Below, piece after piece: positions 9,102 to 16,992 of a stretch of 64,000 nt of DNA. The translations under genes were made by a program, and so were the position numbers. Under the pieces are notes generated by a model that was given only the letters and a program-made list of their open reading frames with translations, ran no database searches and was not told the origin of the DNA. The first letter of the stretch is position 1; each line of letters begins with the position of its first letter. This DNA comes from an uncultured Lachnospiraceae bacterium (GTDB taxonomy: Bacteria > Bacillota > Clostridia > Lachnospirales > Lachnospiraceae), in the NCBI GenBank assembly GCA_910588285.1, contig CAJUQB010000004.1, positions 1 to 64,000 on the forward strand. The letters are read 5' to 3'.

Positions 9102-9630
9102 TCACAATCGAATCTGATATAATACAGCCTCATCCGTTTCCCTGTTTGCAGAAAGAAGGTATGCCTCCCCATGGTTGTAAAAACCGGTATACATTTGCAG
9201 AGCCGCAGCCCCGGTCCAGTATCTGTGCCTGAAACTGCCTGCTAAGCTGATCCCAGGAAAACAGCAAAAGATTCCGTTCCCCCTCCCGGTGTCCAATCAC
9301 CACTGCCGGCTTCTCCCCAATCATGCCGCCGAAGATGGCGTGGGAAAATTCTGCCGGCTTTTCATATTCATATACTTTACGCATCCTGCCATTCTCCTGG
9401 CGGTAAATGGAGATGGCATCTCCGTGAAAAGGAGAGATTACGGCCATTTCCTCTGCCCCTTCACTTAAATCCATCGTATGGAGCACCTCATACTGTGAAC
9501 GAAGCAATTCCGCAATATGGTGCTGCTGAAAAAGGGATAGGACATCTTTTACCGGCATATGATAACGTAATCCATATTCCTCTGCTGCAGCCACGATCAT
9601 AAGATTCTCTTCTCTTTCCTGTCTACTCAT
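9102..9630 (-). pseudogene. DUF3791-like gene fused to a second coding region, frameshifted
   Basis: The start at 9630 follows GGGAGGC. The first ~55 residues (VLSLFQQHHIAELLRSQYEV, then LHTMDLSEGA) resemble the small DUF3791 proteins found near toxin-like genes in Lachnospiraceae. They run without a break into a different protein (SPFHGDAISIYRQENGRMRK onward) that I do not recognise. The frame is broken at a run of five A (plus strand 9179-9183): removing one base joins ANVYRF to YNHGEAYLLSANRETDEAVL, which ends at 9102. Uncorrected, the frame stops at 9130. This looks like a deletion fusion with a later homopolymer frameshift, although a sequencing error cannot be excluded. Confidence 0.6.
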
Positions 9631-9721
9631 TTTTGCTACGCCTCCCTTTCGGCTCCAATCTCCTACAAAGCGTTGTAACGCACAGCTGCCAGAAAGCAAT
9701 TTTCAGGCACGCTCTGGTTTC

Positions 9722-9750
9722 ATCTTATCACAGGCACTTCTTCCATGCAA
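9722..9750 (-). promoter_or_regulatory. Promoter of the DUF3791-like gene
   Basis: Minus-strand TTGCAT, a 17-base spacer and TAAGAT, followed by GAAACCA. It is nearly the same as the promoter at 9064-9092, giving a leader of about 85 bases. Confidence 0.65.
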
Positions 9751-9781
9751 CAGGTTTCCGGAATCTGCCACCCCCTCTCTG

Positions 9782-10777
9782 TCACAGGGAAAACGTAAGC
9801 TCAATCCCAAACCCTTCCTCAAAGGGGAGCTCCCGGGCCAGTACGGCCTCCACACACATCCGTTTGGCATACTTCCCCACCAGATACAGCCCCATGCCGG
9901 TAGCCTTCTGGCGGTTGGGGCTGCTTCCGGTAAAGCCCTTGTCAAAGACAAAGGGGGCGTCCTGGGGCGGCACCCCAGGGCCATTGTTGTAGATCCCAAG
10001 GCGTACCTGATCCTGACCCTTCTCCATGGTAAGGAGGAGCCTGCCTGCGCTGCTGTCGGCATATTTTACCGCATTGCCAAGAAGCTGGGACAGCAGAAAG
10101 CGCACCACCCTGCGGTCCGAGATTACTGCCAGGGGCAGCAGCCGCGCCTCCGCTGTGATCCCTTTCTCCTCCAGGAAGGGACTGTATTCCTCCAGCATCT
10201 CCTCCACGCACTCTTTTAGAGAAAATTCCTCAAAGCTGTCATCCGCATGGTCTGCCAGGAGCCTTGCGTAATACAGGATCCGCTCCACCGCCTCCTCCAG
10301 CTGGTGCTGAATATAGCGCATCCGCCTGTAGACATAGGGGGACATCTCCTCCTTATGATTCTCCAGCACCAGTGTGGACAGGGACAGGGGCGTCTTTGCC
10401 TCATGGACCCAGGCCTCAATATACTCCCGGTACTGGGTCAGCTCCACCGTTTTCTCATTGGTTAGAGCTCTCTGCTCCAGCAGCTGATCCGCCAGGCTCT
10501 CAATGTCTGTCTGGCATCCCAGCTGCCCCAGCATTTCCCCCTTACCCCTGTCGTCCGGCAGCTCCAGAAAATGGGCCAGGGCCTCCCCCGCCTTTTTCTG
10601 CCGGCGGTACTCCATCCAAATCCCGGCCAGACAGGCCAGCAGGGTAAACAAAACCAAAAACAGGGCCATGTACTTGAGCGCCTCCCTGCGGATGATCCAG
10701 GTCGCAAACAAATACACCCCGTCCGTCAATATCAGCAGTCCAATCCAATGGCATGCGCCTTTTACAATTGCTTTCAT
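9782..10777 (-). CDS. Intramembrane-sensing histidine kinase (BceS type)
   Basis: The 331-residue kinase has two membrane segments in its first ~55 residues with almost no loop between them, the hallmark of intramembrane-sensing kinases that read the state of a partner ABC transporter. The phosphoacceptor region WVHEAKTPLSLS lies near residue 148. The HATPase has the N-box QLLGNAVKYA and GMGLYLVGKYAKRM. Its start overlaps the response regulator stop by four bases, so the pair is translationally coupled. It is the last gene of the four-gene Bce-type operon. Confidence 0.88.
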   Translation of the reverse strand: MKAIVKGACHWIGLLILTDGVYLFATWIIRREALKYMALFLVLFTLLACLAGIWMEYRRQKKAGEALAHFLELPDDRGKGEMLGQLGCQTDIESLADQLLEQRALTNEKTVELTQYREYIEAWVHEAKTPLSLSTLVLENHKEEMSPYVYRRMRYIQHQLEEAVERILYYARLLADHADDSFEEFSLKECVEEMLEEYSPFLEEKGITAEARLLPLAVISDRRVVRFLLSQLLGNAVKYADSSAGRLLLTMEKGQDQVRLGIYNNGPGVPPQDAPFVFDKGFTGSSPNRQKATGMGLYLVGKYAKRMCVEAVLARELPFEEGFGIELTFSL

Positions 10778-11448
10778 AAGCTCTCTGCCTCCAACACATA
10801 GCCCTGCCCCCGGATATTGCGGACTGCATTCCCCAGGCCTATGCCTGCAAGGCTCTTCCTGAGCCGGCTCATATTTACCTGAAGGATATTTTCATCTACA
10901 AACTCCTGGGTTCCCCATACATCGGAAAACAGCTGCCCCTTGCTGACAACCGAAGGGTAACGATCCATCAGCGCCTTCAGGATCTTTCCCTCCGTCTCCG
11001 CCAGAACCAGATAATGCCCCTGCCAGGTCAGCTTATAGGTATCCGGGTCCAGAGACAGAGGCCCTGCCTGGACAAGGCCCTGCATCCTTTCATAGGTTGC
11101 AAGCAGACGCTCTGCCCTTGCAACCAGCCGGTCCGGATGGCAGGGCTTTGTGAGAAAATCGTCGGCGCCAAGCCCCAGAGCCGTCAGCTCATCGGAAAGA
11201 GTATCCCGGGCCGTCAGAATCAGGATCGGGAAGGAGGCCCGCTGCTTGAGGCATTTGCACAGCTCATATCCCGACTGTCCGGGCAGATTCACGTCCAGCA
11301 CCGCCAGATCCGGCTTTTCCTCCATCAGGTCCTGCTCCACATGTCCGAACTCTGAGACCCCCAGGGCCGTATAACCGGCCCTCTGAAAAGTCTGTATCAA
11401 TTCCTCCCGCAAATATATATCATCCTCCACAATAGCGATCCTTATCAC
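10774..11448 (-). CDS. OmpR/PhoB family response regulator (BceR type)
   Basis: The 224-residue protein has a receiver domain (residues 1-115, phosphorylated Asp in LAVLDVNLPG near residue 51) and a C-terminal winged helix (~130-222, ending NIRGQGYVLE). Its start overlaps the permease stop by four bases and its stop overlaps the kinase start by four bases. In BceRS-type systems the regulator switches on the ABC transporter genes of the same locus. The palindromes upstream of the operon at 14298-14360 are candidate binding sites. Confidence 0.9.
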   Translation of the reverse strand: MIRIAIVEDDIYLREELIQTFQRAGYTALGVSEFGHVEQDLMEEKPDLAVLDVNLPGQSGYELCKCLKQRASFPILILTARDTLSDELTALGLGADDFLTKPCHPDRLVARAERLLATYERMQGLVQAGPLSLDPDTYKLTWQGHYLVLAETEGKILKALMDRYPSVVSKGQLFSDVWGTQEFVDENILQVNMSRLRKSLAGIGLGNAVRNIRGQGYVLEAESL

Positions 11449-13487
11449 AAAAACACTCCTCCCTGCCCTTTCAGCTGATGGATCTCACGGGCTGCCATCC
11501 GCTTGACCACACCGATATAAATAACCTCTATCAACAGGAAGCATACCAGCGCCACTGCCGCAAGAGCTGCAACGGCTGCCATGGAAGCCCCTGCCGGCAG
11601 CTTTGCAAAGGTCGTAAACATTGTAACAATGGCAGCTGCACTGCTGACCGCCGATACTGCCAGCACCAGCAGAAAATAAGTCTGTATCTGCTTTCTCACG
11701 GAACGGCACATGCCTCCGATATCTGCCCCCAGCATGGAAAGGGTCACATACCGGCCCTTTGTCTGGCGCTGCTGGATCAGAAATTTCAGCCCGATCACCG
11801 TGTTGGCAATCAACAGGAACAGCACGCCCAGATATACCGTCAGGTAGCTTGATGCCACAGTATAAAACAGGTTCCGCCCAATCCCGCCCAGAAAGCTGTC
11901 ATAGTGGATTCCTGTGGCGGACAGCCGGTTGTCAAGCTCCAGCACTGCCTGCATCAGCCCCAGCTCCTCAATCACTTCATCGGACAGGTGCAGGTTCCGG
12001 CAGTAGGGCTCCGGTTCCCGCGCAAGCTCTGCATACAGCTCATCCGGCACCACCAGCGCCAGATAGAGCGTAATCGCCCGGTCTGCCACAATATTATCAT
12101 AACACAGCTGTGGGTCAATTGCATAGTCATTTCCGTCAATGCCAATGGACGCCCCGTTCTGAACTGCCTGGGTTAAAATAGAATAAAACCATTCCGCGCT
12201 CCGGTCCACGGCAGTAAACAGCGCCACCTTATTTTCCCCCAGGTGAAGCTTCTCCTTCCCCATGGCCTCCAGCATACGGTTGTAGGAGCTCTCGGCAATC
12301 ACCCGCTCCAGATGCATGCTCTCCCGAATATTCTCCGAGCCTTCGATCCCCTCCAGCGTCTCCATAAGACTTGCGGTATCCAGAGCATGCGCCTCTCCCG
12401 GCCAGTAGTCCTCTTTGATCAGGGACAGATACAGCGGATAGGAAGCCTTGGTAAGACTTTTGATTTCCTCCTGTGCAAGGATTCGGTCAAGCTCCTCCTC
12501 CTCTCCGAACAGGGAAAAATCTGTAGACCGGCTGCTGACCGCCCGTCCCATCCCCAGGGAGATCCCATAGGAAATACAGGAGAGTGCCAGCACCAGCAGC
12601 AGTGCGGACACTGCCAGGGATTTGTGCTGGGACAGTACATTCTCCTGCACCTGCCTGGCTGTAAAGATATCAAGCCCAAGGGCCTGGGATGACCTGCGCT
12701 TAATCCGCTGCCCAAGAAAGCCCCCCAGCCCCCGGTACAGCCAAAAGGTGCCAAGGATCCCTGCCGTTATCAGTACCAGCATCACCAATGGATTTAAGGA
12801 CCGCATCCCAAACACGCCCAGTACATATGCCAGCAGCAGTAAAATCACACCCAGCAGAAAATACAGCCTGCTCTTTGCCCCGGATATGGGCGCCTGGCCG
12901 GAGGTATCTGTCCGAAGAAGCTCCGCAGGCTCCAGGGTTCCAAGCCTGATGCAGAGGAACATCATGGACAGCAGCTGAACAAGGACAAATCCCAGCACAG
13001 TCCCCAGCACTGCTTCCGGGGAAAAGGAAAAATGATGCCCGATAATCCCAAGGCCCACGGCCTTTGCCGTGGCCAGGCTGATACCCTCTGTCAGGAACAG
13101 GGCTGACGGAATGCCAAGGAGCAGGGAGATCAGGCTGCTCCACAGGGTTTCGGCAAACAGCATCAGAAACATGCGGCTGCGCTTCATCCCAAGCATCTGG
13201 TACATGCCCAGCTCCCGCCTGCGGCTGTCGATCTGATACCTGCATGCAAAATAGACAAGAAAAAACAGGAAAAACAGGGATACCAGATAAACAAGCTTCA
13301 AAAGGGCCAGAAGCTTTTTCACCGCATCGCTCTCAATGACAGCCAGAAAACGCATCACATCCTGCTCTCCCAGGGAAAGCAGCGTATAAAAGGCCACAAT
13401 GGCAATGATCAGGGAGCCGTAAAACAATCCGTTTCCTTTTCTGCTTTTGGCGCTATTGCGCCTTACCTGCTTAAAGAACATTTGCAC
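11445..13487 (-). CDS. Bce-type ABC transporter permease (FtsX-like)
   Basis: The 680-residue permease has about ten membrane segments and one large extracytoplasmic domain of roughly 200 residues between about residues 310 and 520, as in BceB/VraE permeases. FtsX-like cores lie at each end, with SRRRELGMYQMLGM following the second segment. These proteins act with an ATPase and a kinase to detect and remove cell-wall-active peptides such as bacitracin. The start overlaps the ATPase gene by 17 bases and the stop overlaps the regulator. The peptide specificity cannot be read from the sequence. Confidence 0.88.
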   Translation of the reverse strand: MQMFFKQVRRNSAKSRKGNGLFYGSLIIAIVAFYTLLSLGEQDVMRFLAVIESDAVKKLLALLKLVYLVSLFFLFFLVYFACRYQIDSRRRELGMYQMLGMKRSRMFLMLFAETLWSSLISLLLGIPSALFLTEGISLATAKAVGLGIIGHHFSFSPEAVLGTVLGFVLVQLLSMMFLCIRLGTLEPAELLRTDTSGQAPISGAKSRLYFLLGVILLLLAYVLGVFGMRSLNPLVMLVLITAGILGTFWLYRGLGGFLGQRIKRRSSQALGLDIFTARQVQENVLSQHKSLAVSALLLVLALSCISYGISLGMGRAVSSRSTDFSLFGEEEELDRILAQEEIKSLTKASYPLYLSLIKEDYWPGEAHALDTASLMETLEGIEGSENIRESMHLERVIAESSYNRMLEAMGKEKLHLGENKVALFTAVDRSAEWFYSILTQAVQNGASIGIDGNDYAIDPQLCYDNIVADRAITLYLALVVPDELYAELAREPEPYCRNLHLSDEVIEELGLMQAVLELDNRLSATGIHYDSFLGGIGRNLFYTVASSYLTVYLGVLFLLIANTVIGLKFLIQQRQTKGRYVTLSMLGADIGGMCRSVRKQIQTYFLLVLAVSAVSSAAAIVTMFTTFAKLPAGASMAAVAALAAVALVCFLLIEVIYIGVVKRMAAREIHQLKGQGGVFL

Positions 13488-14286
13488 TGCCTCCTCCCAG
13501 CTGGGCCATCACCGTAACGATCCGCCCATAAAAATCAGCTGTAGTCTCCGTTTCGCTCCGCCGAAGCTCATGGAAAATACCGCCGTCCTGGATAAACAGG
13601 ATGCGGGAGCAATAGCTTGCGGCATTGGCGTCATGGGTCACCAGTAAAATGGTCTTCCGGCGGCGTTTGTTAATGTCACCAAGCCGGTCCATGAGGATCT
13701 TGGAATTTCTGGAATCCAGGGCGCCGGTGGGCTCGTCGCACAGCAGGATATCCGGGTCGGAAATCAGGGCCCTTGCGGCCGCAATCCGCTGTTTCTGTCC
13801 TCCTGACATCTGGGACGGAAATTTATCCAGAACCGGAGCAATATCCAGAAGCTCAGCCAGGGCTCTGACCTCTTCCTGTGCCTTCCCGGCTGCCACACCG
13901 TGGAGGCACAGGGGAAGCAGGATATTTTCCCGGGCTGTCAGATTGTCCAGAAGCTCAAATTCCTGGAACAAGTAGCCGATCTTTCTTCCCCGGTAATCCG
14001 CCAGGCTCCCTCCACGGAACCCGGAGATATCCTGGCCTGTAAGGATGATCCTGCCGGAGGTAGGGCGCAGCATGGTGGCAATGCAGTTTAAGAGTGTGGT
14101 CTTTCCGGAACCGCTGGCGCCCATGATCCCTAAGAATTCCCCTTCCAGCACATCGAAGGTAATGCCCTTTAAGGCCTCTGTTTTGCTGGTTCCTTTTCCG
14201 TATGTTTTGGTGAGATTTTCGATTTGCAGAATTTTCTTTGATCCATGATCGGATCCGTTATCTGATTTATTATTTGAATGATTCAT
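13471..14286 (-). CDS. Bce-type ABC transporter ATP-binding protein
   Basis: The 271-residue ATPase has Walker A GASGSGKTTL (near residue 57), signature MSGGQKQRIA, Walker B ILLCDEPTGALD and a switch His in LLVTHDANAA. The order and spacing match the LolD/MacB/BceA class that pairs with FtsX-like permeases. The N-terminal ~20 residues are Asn/Ser/Asp-rich and lie before the usual start of the family; the ATG has a good AGGAGG site, so I keep it. It is the first gene of the four-gene operon. Confidence 0.9.
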   Translation of the reverse strand: MNHSNNKSDNGSDHGSKKILQIENLTKTYGKGTSKTEALKGITFDVLEGEFLGIMGASGSGKTTLLNCIATMLRPTSGRIILTGQDISGFRGGSLADYRGRKIGYLFQEFELLDNLTARENILLPLCLHGVAAGKAQEEVRALAELLDIAPVLDKFPSQMSGGQKQRIAAARALISDPDILLCDEPTGALDSRNSKILMDRLGDINKRRRKTILLVTHDANAASYCSRILFIQDGGIFHELRRSETETTADFYGRIVTVMAQLGGGSANVL

Positions 14287-14297
14287 AGAAGCTTCCT

Positions 14298-14336
14298 CCT
14301 TCCTTTCTGGATATAGTATAGCAACAGAAAGGAAGG
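14298..14336 (-). promoter_or_regulatory. Bce-operon promoter region inside a 12-base inverted repeat
   Basis: CCTTCCTTTCTG (14298-14309) and CAGAAAGGAAGG (14325-14336) are perfect inverted arms. Between them, on the minus strand, is TATACT (14315-14320), a good -10 box. The arm next to the gene includes its ribosome binding site. The arrangement could be an operator or an mRNA hairpin that hides the ribosome binding site. The -35 region is poor, as expected for an activated promoter. Confidence 0.5.
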
Positions 14337-14343
14337 ATTACCA

Positions 14344-14360
14344 CTTACAATTGTTGTAAG
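14344..14360. promoter_or_regulatory. Candidate response-regulator binding palindrome
   Basis: CTTACAA-TTG-TTGTAAG is a perfect palindrome centred about 35 bases upstream of the -10 box of the Bce operon. That is where an OmpR-type activator would bind. BceR-type regulators are known to bind inverted repeats just upstream of a weak -35 region. The assignment is by position and symmetry only. Confidence 0.5.
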
Positions 14361-14441
14361 GAAGCCTTGATCCTCCATTGACTTTTTTATAATCGTGTAT
14401 ATGATTCACATAAAGTATTTATAGAAAGAAGGAAAGGTATA

Positions 14442-14569
14442 ATGCCAACACTAAGTATGTTTATGGGATAATTATTCGTATGTATGATGAGAGGAACAGT
14501 CAACATAATATCCACGCAGATTTAACTGCTCTTATTTCATCTTCTGAAGTATGCCGCTATGTGCCGTAG
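14442..14569 (+). pseudogene. Truncated, frameshifted DUF4160 gene
   Basis: The start MPTLSMF is the typical opening of DUF4160 proteins (small proteins often paired with DUF2442). One T is missing after TTT (near 14460). Restoring it gives IIIRMYDERNSQHNIHADLT, matching the family pattern, before a stop at 14567. The family is normally about 80-90 residues, so the 3' half is lost too. An AAGGAAAGG site precedes the start. About 180 bases with no recognisable gene follow, ending in the terminator at 14658-14718. Confidence 0.6.
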
Positions 14570-14657
14570 GGCCCTTCTCAAGGTTTTTTGCCTTGTAAAA
14601 CAGCCTCTGCGGCGATAGTTTCATATGTGCTAACAGAATATCTCTTAGATGGAAAAA

Positions 14658-14718
14658 GGAACCGGACACAGAGGCGGAAAATATGTCTTTTCCCAATAGA
14701 TACTCTGTGTCCGGTTCC
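14658..14718 (-). terminator. Terminator of the sigma/anti-sigma operon
   Basis: Perfect 16-base arms (14658-14673 and 14703-14718, core CCGGACACAGAG) enclose a loop with its own GGAAAA/TTTTCC stem. On the minus strand the stem is followed by TTTTT, about 36 bases after the anti-sigma stop codon. Confidence 0.8.
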
Positions 14719-14753
14719 TGATGGTTATAGTTTTACTGCAACTCATGTTATAT

Positions 14754-15554
14754 TTATTCATGATGGCAGCCGCGGCCATGGTGCCCCTTTGGCTCTTTCT
14801 GCTCATAGGATTCCTCAGGCATAGCGGGTCTCCCATGATGCCAGCCGTTTCCTTCCTCCGAATGTCCCCCTCCATGCTGGTGTTCCTCAATCATGCCGTG
14901 GATCTCCGACATGCTCATATCCTTGCAGCTATCGGGAGTCACTGTCTCGTCGTACACTGACAGCTGCAGATACGCGTAATATTTTCCCAGGGAAAGGCCG
15001 CTGTCATGAGCTGCAGATACCAGAGCCAGATCCGCGCTGACACCAGTGCTGACATATCCGGCATGACGCATGCAGTGCTCCGCCTGCATCAATATCCCCT
15101 GCTCCCGGTTCCCCTCTGACGCCACGGTAAACACCAGAGCATCCCTTCCTGCGAGATAGGGCTTCATGGCTGCGCTCTCCACAATCGTATCAATGGCCAC
15201 GTCATATCTCTTCCCTTTCAGGGAAAGCTCCTTTAGAATCTCCGCTCCCTCCGAATTGTAGGCCGTGGCGGAAACTACCCGATCCAGCCGGTTCAGCGCA
15301 AGCTCTATGGATGGATTGACATCAATGCTCACATAGGAAACCGGAGTCTGCACCCAGGAATATCCCCCGATTCCAAGAATCAGGAAAAGCGCCATACAGG
15401 CTGCTGCAAGGGTTCCTCTCACTGCCGGATGCCGAAATACACGCGTTCTTCTGCGGCGCTCTCCCTTTAGCAATTCCTTCGTAGAGGCCTTCAGGGCTTC
15501 CTTTGCCTGAACCTGTTCCAAAGCTTCCTGTACCTTATTCGTCAATGCCATCAC
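14754..15554 (-). CDS. RsgI-like anti-sigma factor with His-rich C-terminal tail
   Basis: The 266-residue protein has a cytoplasmic N-terminus (1-45), one membrane segment (~48-68) and an extracytoplasmic region that opens with YVSIDVNPSIELALN. This is the PDP-type domain seen in anti-sigma-I (RsgI) proteins. The last ~50 residues are rich in His (HQHGGGH, WHHGR, GHHGRGCHHE), an obvious metal-binding candidate. Its start overlaps the sigma-factor stop by 20 bases, so the two are translationally coupled and presumably bind each other. RsgI proteins usually carry carbohydrate-sensing modules in this position; the His tail instead suggests a metal ion. The tail nearly matches that of the secreted protein encoded first in the operon. 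Confidence 0.8.
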   Translation of the reverse strand: MMALTNKVQEALEQVQAKEALKASTKELLKGERRRRTRVFRHPAVRGTLAAACMALFLILGIGGYSWVQTPVSYVSIDVNPSIELALNRLDRVVSATAYNSEGAEILKELSLKGKRYDVAIDTIVESAAMKPYLAGRDALVFTVASEGNREQGILMQAEHCMRHAGYVSTGVSADLALVSAAHDSGLSLGKYYAYLQLSVYDETVTPDSCKDMSMSEIHGMIEEHQHGGGHSEEGNGWHHGRPAMPEESYEQKEPKGHHGRGCHHE

Positions 15555-16020
15555 CTCCCAGCTTTTCCCGCAGCAATCCCCGCCCTCTGGACAGCAGGGA
15601 ATATATGGTATTCTCCTTTTTGTTCAGAATCTTTCCGATCTCAGCTGCCGAATATCCCTCATAATAATGAAGATAAATGACATCCTTGTATTTTCCCGGC
15701 AGGGACAGCACTGCCTCCAGGACCTCTCCCTGTTCCTCCGATACCTCCGTCTCCAGCTCCGCAATGGCATCCAACGGCACCATACGGCGGTGAAAAAAGC
15801 TTTTCAGCTGATCCTTGCAGGTGTTAATCGCCACCCGCAGCAACCAGGCCTTCTCGTGCTCCTCATTGTCGAAGCGCTGATCGCTCAGCATATATTTCAG
15901 GAAAACGTTCTGAAACACATCCTCAGTATCTGCCTGATTTTTCAGATAACAGAAACAAATACGCTGGACTGTGTCCGCGTATTTGTCTACTGCATGATTT
16001 ACTTCCCCTTCACTCCGCAT
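15535..16020 (-). CDS. ECF RNA polymerase sigma factor
   Basis: The 161-residue protein has region 2 (residues ~10-75, ADTEDVFQNVFLKYM and KAWLLRVAINTCKDQ) and region 4 (~100-155, YEGYSAAEIGKILNKKENTI), the complete ECF length. The start follows GGGAGGT by nine bases. It lies 69 bases after the secreted-protein stop and overlaps the anti-sigma gene. It probably activates its own operon when the anti-sigma factor releases it. Confidence 0.9.
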   Translation of the reverse strand: MRSEGEVNHAVDKYADTVQRICFCYLKNQADTEDVFQNVFLKYMLSDQRFDNEEHEKAWLLRVAINTCKDQLKSFFHRRMVPLDAIAELETEVSEEQGEVLEAVLSLPGKYKDVIYLHYYEGYSAAEIGKILNKKENTIYSLLSRGRGLLREKLGGDGIDE

Positions 16021-16089
16021 CCCCGCTGTACCTCCCGGGTATTCCTCCCCTTGTTCTGCCTGGCGTGATCACTGCCGCGGAAAGCGGCA

Positions 16090-16755
16090 TCAATGATGGC
16101 CTCTGCCGTGGTGTCCTCCGGAATGATGTCCGCTGCTATAATTATAGTTATTGCAATTGCCCGAAGACTGGGGCGGGCAGTAATAACCGGAAGAATACTG
16201 GGACCCATAGTCATAGCTTGTGGTATCCTGCTGTACATAATCATAGCTTGTGGTATTCTGCTGTACATAATCATAGCTTGTGGTGTTCTGATCCACATAA
16301 TCGTAGCCGGATGGCTGGGACTGCTCCACGGCCGGCTCCGGCGCAGAATAATCCTGCGATGTCGGTGCGTTATACTCAGCGGCCGGTGCCTGAGACTCAT
16401 TATTCTCTGCCACCGGCGCAACCGGTGTCTGGGGTGCACTGCTCCCGGCTGCCTGCTCATTGCCCTCCAGAGCCAGAGTCTGGGACCCGTTTGCCGCCTC
16501 CTGGGCCGCTGATGCGGCGGCAGCGTCGACAAGCCAATTGCAGTACTCCTGTCTGCACCATTCCTGATGGCCTGCCAAATTCCAGTGATACCCCACATGG
16601 TATTCCGAATGGCAGCCCAGATGATGCGTGCCTGTACCATTATAGTACGTGCAATCGGAATAATGTGCATTGCTGTGCAGCTCGCCCACCGTAACGCCAA
16701 CGGAAACGGCTACCAGAACGGCTGCTCCTACTGAAACTGCTTTTTTGATTTTCAT
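16090..16755 (-). CDS. Secreted Cys/His-rich protein with tandem repeats and His tail
   Basis: I do not recognise the family. The 221-residue product has a signal peptide (residues 1-~24). Next comes a Cys/His-dense block (~27-72, four Cys and nine His, e.g. THHLGCHSEYHVGYHWN), then an Ala/Pro/Glu linker. Three ten-residue repeats of the type YDYVQQNTTS (DNA about 16195-16310) follow, then a tail ending GHHSGGHHGRGHH. The tail closely resembles the end of the anti-sigma factor encoded in the same operon. The gene is first in the operon, with GGAGG upstream. I infer an extracellular metal-binding protein whose production is coupled to the sigma switch. A structural cell-surface role is the alternative. 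Confidence 0.7.
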   Translation of the reverse strand: MKIKKAVSVGAAVLVAVSVGVTVGELHSNAHYSDCTYYNGTGTHHLGCHSEYHVGYHWNLAGHQEWCRQEYCNWLVDAAAASAAQEAANGSQTLALEGNEQAAGSSAPQTPVAPVAENNESQAPAAEYNAPTSQDYSAPEPAVEQSQPSGYDYVDQNTTSYDYVQQNTTSYDYVQQDTTSYDYGSQYSSGYYCPPQSSGNCNNYNYSSGHHSGGHHGRGHH

Positions 16756-16910
16756 TGCTCTTACCTCCTGAATGATCCTTATTTACCTATAATACGACTG
16801 ATCCTTGGAAATCCTTGCACAAAAATGAAAAAATATTTTTTCTGCTTCTTCCTTAAGATCAGTATACCTCTATTTCGGATTCTAATCAACTCAAAATGCC
16901 TGAAAATCTC

Positions 16911-16939
16911 TTGCATCGTCCCCACAGCTATGGTAAACT
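16911..16939 (+). promoter_or_regulatory. Promoter of the GntR gene
   Basis: TTGCAT (16911-16916), a 17-base spacer and TAAACT (16934-16939) place the start of transcription near 16946, just upstream of the TGGTATACCA site. Confidence 0.5.
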
Positions 16940-16954
16940 ATAAATGTATTTTGT

Positions 16955-16964
16955 TGGTATACCA
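16955..16964. promoter_or_regulatory. Operator TGGTATACCA (GntR autoregulation)
   Basis: A perfect 10-base palindrome lies in the leader of the GntR gene and is followed by a half-site-like TTTGTACCA. The identical 10-mer (11-mer TTGGTATACCA on one strand) lies just after the -10 box of the molybdenum-enzyme operon at 25568-25577. This suggests one regulator acting at both. Confidence 0.6.
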
Positions 16965-16992
16965 TATTTGTACCAGCAGGAAGGAGACTTCT

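Noticed and set aside
14574..14596. CAAGG-ttttttg-CCTTG as a terminator for the DUF4160 remnant
   Set aside because: The stem is only five bases and has no T-tract after it; the T-run is in the loop.
16195..16310. Regular 30-base repeats as a possible CRISPR-like array
   Set aside because: They are contiguous without spacers and encode the YDYVQQNTTS repeats of the secreted protein.
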